Notes under the pieces: generated by a model
Told to the model about the DNA's origin: nothing
Seen by the model: only the letters and a program-made list of their open reading frames with translations
Databases searched by the model: none
Source of the DNA: Planctomycetaceae bacterium
GTDB lineage: Bacteria; Planctomycetota; Planctomycetia; Pirellulales; Thermoguttaceae
Assembly (NCBI GenBank): GCA_031282385.1
Contig: JAITDV010000041.1
Span: forward strand, 1 to 9,360
DNA: 9,360 nt
Direction: 5' to 3'
In this document: positions 6,416 to 9,360 of the stretch, one piece after another
How the letters are laid out: each line of letters begins with the position of its first letter
How positions within the stretch are numbered: position 1 is the stretch's first letter
Translations under genes and position numbers: made by a program

Positions 6416-6510
6416 ACTGTTCACACCTTAAAATTCGGTAACCAATGGGGTTTACCAATATCAGAAAGCAACTTTCATGCTTTTGTGTTGCTAAATTATA
6501 AGAGTATTCG
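6413..6510 (+). repeat. MITE-like element, copy G (degenerate)
   Basis: The left end is perfect (TTTAAACTGTTCACACCTTAA, ACTGTTC at 6416-6422). The middle keeps TTTACC...ATC..AAAGCA, and later CTTTTGTGTTGCTAAATTATA mirrors CTCTTGAGTTACACAATTTATA. The right terminal repeat is no longer recognisable and the hairpin is largely lost. It ends about 38 bases before the oxidoreductase start. Confidence 0.7.
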
Positions 6511-6547
6511 GTGTGGATGAAAAACATTTTTACAAATACAAAATAAC

Positions 6548-8350
6548 ATGGCAGATAAATCAGAAAATAAAACCAGCACGGACGCCAATGTGTTGGAAGA
6601 ATTGTCACGGCGTGAGTTTATTGTTGGCAGTGCGGTTGCGGTTGGGGTTCCGGCAATTAGTGCTGGTGCGTTTTACTGCGCGTATAAAATGACCGGCAAA
6701 CATCCGATTCGTGTTGGAGTTGTCGGAACGGGCGACGAAGGTCAGGTGTTGATCGGCGCAATCAATCCGGAGTACATAGAGATCAAATCAATTGCGGATA
6801 TTCGACCGTACAATCAGTATCGTGCATTTTACGGAGATTGTTATTCGCCGACAGTTATCAAAGTGCGACCTGGTTTGAACAATGTTTATGGTTGGCATAG
6901 TGAATCTGAAGCAAGAAAACATATCAAAGTTTACACGGATTATCGCGATTTGATCAAGAACGCTAAAGCAGATGGAATAGAAGCGGTTATTATTGGATTG
7001 CCGTTACATTTGCATCATGCAGCAGCGGTTTGCGCGATGAAAGCGGGGTTGCATGTATTGACAGAAAAACTGATGGGACACAGTGTTGCAAAATGTAAAG
7101 AAATGGCTCGTGTTGCCTATGAAACTAAAAAACATCTGGCAACAGGACATCAACGGCATTACAACATCTTATATCAGGAAGCTGTTGATACGATACGTCG
7201 TGGTTTGATCGGTAACATACATTACATCAAAGCGCAATGGCATCGCAATAATGCACCTGGTAATGATAGTTGGCAGATGCCAATGCCGACGGATATTAAG
7301 CTAACAGATTCGTTGGCGCAGAAACTTAACAACGACCTTAAATCTTGGACGGATCGTTTGAACAAAGCGCGTGGAGTTGAAATTGATGAGTGGTCAAAAA
7401 AGGTTGCTCAAAAGAAGGCACAAATTGCAGACTATGTACTTGCAAAGGGAGGTAAGTACGTAGATCAAGAAATTAGTACGGCGGCGAGTTATGGTTATGA
7501 AGACGGCAAGTTTGAAGGCGGCGGTGAAGTTTATGAACGCCCTGCTGCAGAAGAGCTTTTGCGTTGGCGGCTCTGGCGTCGGACTGGCGGTGGTTTAATG
7601 GTAGAATTGGGATCGCATCAACTTGATGCGGCAAGTATATTTCTTGCGGCGAATAATGATTTGTATCTTGACCAGACCAATAGTTCCAAACCGCGTGGTG
7701 GAAAAGTACATCCTCTCAAAGTTCATGTGTCTGCAAACAGAAATCTGTTCCAACTTGATCGTGAAGCAAATGATCATATTACAACGTTGGTAGAATTTCC
7801 GGCGCCGGATTATGATCCGAGTACGCGGGCAGGCGAAAAACGTAAAATTTGTGTTCAGTATTCGACAGTCAATGGTAATGGATTCGGAGGTTATGGCGAG
7901 GTTGTTTATGGTACGGAAGGGACATTGATTTTGACATCGGAGAATGAGTCGGAGATATTTCGTGCAGGTGATTCCGGTGGCAGTAAAGTCGCAGCTAAAG
8001 TTGATGCCGCACTTGACACGCAATCAAGCGGTCCGGCGCAAACAGCAGTTGGCGGAGCGGCGAAAGCAGAAGTAAGCCGCGGATACAGAGAGGAATTAGA
8101 ACATTGGGCTTGGTGTATTCGGGTCAATCCTGATTGTAAAGATGAGAAATTGCAACCGCGTTGTACGCCTAAAATTGCACTTGGTGATTCTGTTATTGCG
8201 TTGGTTACCAATATTGCTTCGGACGCGGGCAAAAGTGTTACTTTTAACGAAGCATGGTTTGACCCGTTGAGTGATGCGACGCCGGAAGTCGAAGTTGCTC
8301 AAGATAACACCGCTGGTATAAATATGCAAAGACCGGAATATACGTTGTGA
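6548..8350 (+). CDS. Tat-exported Gfo/Idh/MocA-family oxidoreductase
   Basis: This 600-residue protein has a twin-arginine signal SRREF (20-24) with a weakly hydrophobic stretch after it (25-43), so it is probably exported folded with its cofactor. A Rossmann fold begins VGVVGTGDEG (56-65), the NAD(P)-binding Gly motif. The usual EKP motif is EKLMG (173-177), with Lys kept and Pro replaced. Family-typical stretches follow: GHQRH (200-204), AQWHRNN (229-235), and ELGSHQLD (353-360), which contains the conserved His357 and Asp360. A Lys-rich insert occupies about 250-335. Usual family members are 330-450 residues; the signal peptide, this insert and a long C-terminus account for the excess. Such enzymes oxidise, reduce or hydrolyse sugars and related polyols using tightly held NAD(P); this one's substrate cannot be read. 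No Shine-Dalgarno precedes the ATG, but the Tat motif supports the start. Confidence 0.92.
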   Translation: MADKSENKTSTDANVLEELSRREFIVGSAVAVGVPAISAGAFYCAYKMTGKHPIRVGVVGTGDEGQVLIGAINPEYIEIKSIADIRPYNQYRAFYGDCYSPTVIKVRPGLNNVYGWHSESEARKHIKVYTDYRDLIKNAKADGIEAVIIGLPLHLHHAAAVCAMKAGLHVLTEKLMGHSVAKCKEMARVAYETKKHLATGHQRHYNILYQEAVDTIRRGLIGNIHYIKAQWHRNNAPGNDSWQMPMPTDIKLTDSLAQKLNNDLKSWTDRLNKARGVEIDEWSKKVAQKKAQIADYVLAKGGKYVDQEISTAASYGYEDGKFEGGGEVYERPAAEELLRWRLWRRTGGGLMVELGSHQLDAASIFLAANNDLYLDQTNSSKPRGGKVHPLKVHVSANRNLFQLDREANDHITTLVEFPAPDYDPSTRAGEKRKICVQYSTVNGNGFGGYGEVVYGTEGTLILTSENESEIFRAGDSGGSKVAAKVDAALDTQSSGPAQTAVGGAAKAEVSRGYREELEHWAWCIRVNPDCKDEKLQPRCTPKIALGDSVIALVTNIASDAGKSVTFNEAWFDPLSDATPEVEVAQDNTAGINMQRPEYTL

Positions 8351-8375
8351 GAGATTGCAAGTTGATAAAATATTT

Positions 8376-8474
8376 TAAATTGTTCACACTTTAATTTCCT
8401 TTGCCGCCGCCTGCTTACCTACCGGAAAGCAGGCTTTTACGCTCTTGGGTTGCACAATTTATAGAACGAACAGT
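8376..8474 (+). repeat. MITE-like element, copy H
   Basis: The core is 96 bp, from ATTGTTC (8379-8385) to GAACAGT (8468-8474). TA lies one base outside the left end, but the right flank is A-GA, so the TA pair is lost there. The hairpin GCCTGCTT...AAGCAGGC is a perfect 8-bp stem followed by TTTT and looks like an intrinsic terminator 60-80 bases after the oxidoreductase stop. The element is open in the frame of the downstream Rpn gene. Confidence 0.9.
8408..8436 (+). terminator. Candidate intrinsic terminator inside element copy H
   Basis: An 8-bp GC-rich stem (GCCTGCTT/AAGCAGGC) with a ten-base loop is followed by TTTT, 58 bases after the stop of the oxidoreductase gene. It has the form of a Rho-independent terminator, though the T-run is short. 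If it works, it separates the oxidoreductase from the Rpn-like gene. Confidence 0.45.
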
Positions 8475-8508
8475 AGAGTCGAACATATCAGATTCCGAAA
8501 ATTTATCG

Positions 8509-9201
8509 ATGCCCGATGACAAAAGTGGTTTACGGGTTCTTCCAAAAATATACAACCATGATGAATTTTGTAAAGTTTTTTTCCTTGAATTGCCTTTTGC
8601 GCGAGTGATTTTGAGTTATATTTTAAGTGTTGCAATATTGCGGGAGATTGATCTTAACCGTCTCGAATTGGTCAATACGACATTTGTAACAATTTTTTTG
8701 CGAGTAATTTATCGAGTTGCCCACAAGAGTAGTAATATCTACATTTACATATTGTTGGATTTTAAGTCAGACAACCGTCGCAGTACAATTGCCCAGTTAT
8801 ACGATTATTCTCACAATTTGTGGACACGACCAATTGATACCAATCAAAAAAGTAATAACGAATTAACAGATGAAAAATTAAATTACCCGAATCCGGCTCA
8901 ATTACAACGGCACAAACGTATGCCGTTTCCTTGCGTTATTTATTTGATATTTCATTGTGGTGAAAGCAAGATTACGGCTACGACAAATGTTGCAGATATT
9001 GTTGACTTACCTGCAAATTCGGAGTTACGAAAAAAAGTTATAAACTATGAGAGTGATGTTTATGATTTAAATGTCGTAACGGATGATAATTTGCCGAAAG
9101 AACCTTGTGCTTATTTGTTTTGTCGTACACTACAAATAGCCCGTAGTGAAAAAGTAAATGAGGAAGCGTTTACTTTATTAGACCTTTTCGATAACCTGTA
9201 G
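8509..9201 (+). CDS. Rpn/YhgA-like PD-(D/E)XK nuclease-family protein
   Basis: This 230-residue protein resembles the Rpn (recombination-promoting nuclease, Transposase_31) family. It has HDEFCK near the N-terminus (17-22), an IDLNRLEL stretch, the core LLDFKS (82-87; the D/E-x-K/Q motif as Asp84-Phe-Lys86), LYDYSHNLW after it, and a C-terminal block (PFPCVIYLIFHCGE) matching the usual P-x-V-x-x-YHG region. In active members an Asp precedes the core by about 20 residues, in a pattern like D-L-L-Y/F-R-V. Here the aligned position is Arg65 in LRVIYRV, so catalysis may be impaired. The frame is open upstream to a TTG at 8401, but those codons are repeat copy H, so the ATG at 8509 is preferred. 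There is no good ribosome site. At 230 residues it is shorter than many of its relatives, which are about 300. Confidence 0.8.
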   Translation: MPDDKSGLRVLPKIYNHDEFCKVFFLELPFARVILSYILSVAILREIDLNRLELVNTTFVTIFLRVIYRVAHKSSNIYIYILLDFKSDNRRSTIAQLYDYSHNLWTRPIDTNQKSNNELTDEKLNYPNPAQLQRHKRMPFPCVIYLIFHCGESKITATTNVADIVDLPANSELRKKVINYESDVYDLNVVTDDNLPKEPCAYLFCRTLQIARSEKVNEEAFTLLDLFDNL

Positions 9202-9204
9202 GAA

Positions 9205-9294
9205 ACCACCCTTGACCCTTCCGAAGGAGGGGAATTATTCGCCTCTCTCGGAGGCGTCTTCTTATTCCCCTCCTTCGGAGGGGTTAGGGGTGGT
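9205..9294. repeat. Large nested inverted repeat after the Rpn-like gene
   Basis: Left arm 9205-9235 and right arm 9264-9294 are 31 bases each and match at 28 positions, reading ACCACCC...GGAGGGGAAT. The 28-base centre contains a second hairpin, CGCCTC-TCTCG-GAGGCG (9240-9256). The right arm can also fold on itself, as CCCCTCC-TTC-GGAGGGG. It starts three bases after the stop of the Rpn-like gene, so it may end that transcript. It is far more GC-rich than its surroundings and shares nothing with the 97-bp element family. Confidence 0.88.
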
Positions 9295-9315
9295 CTCGGA
9301 GGAGTTAAAGGCGGT
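9275..9315 (+). repeat. Imperfect 20-bp direct repeat overlapping the large inverted repeat
   Basis: TCGGAGGGGTTAGGGGTGGT (9275-9294) is followed one base later by TCGGAGGAGTTAAAGGCGGT (9296-9315), with 16 of 20 positions identical and the second unit followed by TTTT. The right arm of the inverted repeat has therefore been partly duplicated, or the locus holds a series of related GGAGG-type units. Confidence 0.7.
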
Positions 9316-9360
9316 TTTTCGTTGTAGGTTTTTTGTTGCGTTGATGTATTTTTAGGTTAG

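Larger units (their letters stand above)
5996..6547. other. 552-bp gap with three element copies and a tandem duplication
   Basis: It holds copy F (6096-6194), a reverse half copy (6211-6262), a 16-bp tandem duplication (6384-6415) and degenerate copy G (6413-6510). The rest is AT-rich with no gene. If the DoxX and oxidoreductase genes were co-transcribed, the RNA would have to pass these hairpins. Confidence 0.5.

Noticed and set aside
7595..8329. Minus-strand open frames inside the oxidoreductase gene
   Set aside because: They are overlapping shadows of a well-supported gene, with Cys/Arg-rich composition unlike the neighbours.
1564..8474. CRISPR array formed by the recurring repeats
   Set aside because: The copies are about 97 bp, irregularly spaced, in both orientations and scattered between unrelated genes. 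There are no regular spacers and no cas genes.

Overview
The window looks like a chromosomal stretch of an AT-rich member of the Planctomycetota. This is inferred from gene content, with no marker gene to confirm it. The clues are a Tat-exported Gfo/Idh/MocA oxidoreductase with EKLM in place of the usual EKP, a DoxX-type membrane protein with a very large soluble insert, a McsA-like zinc/UVR protein, and one-TM coiled-coil proteins of unknown function. Genes are sparse, separated by gaps of 150 to 830 bp.

Layout. 168-1310 (-): membrane-anchored coiled-coil protein of unknown function. 1930-2325 (+): small putative lipoprotein. 2702-3217 (+): McsA-like UvrB/UvrC-motif protein, converging with 3270-4010 (-), a GT-A-fold glycosyltransferase. 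4838-5995 (+): DoxX-family protein, starting at TTG. 6548-8350 (+): Tat-signal Gfo/Idh/MocA oxidoreductase. 8509-9201 (+): Rpn/YhgA-like PD-(D/E)XK protein, followed at once by a large nested inverted repeat (9205-9294). No tRNA, rRNA or CRISPR array was seen.

The main non-genic feature is a family of about 97-bp elements, with seven full-length copies, one degenerate full-length copy and two half copies. They occupy every internal intergenic gap except the 52-bp convergent one. Each has imperfect terminal inverted repeats (ACTGTTC...GAACAGT, extending to about 16 bp with 13 matches in the best copies), an internal GC-rich hairpin followed by a T-run, and in most copies TA one base outside each end. 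This is the architecture of a non-autonomous MITE that inserts at TA. The hairpin could also act as a transcription terminator or leader structure. No transposase that could move it lies in the window.

Functionally the genes are mostly unrelated neighbours. DoxX and the Tat oxidoreductase are co-directional and may form a unit concerned with envelope or periplasmic redox or sugar metabolism, but 552 bp and several repeat copies separate them. McsA appears without its usual partner McsB nearby.
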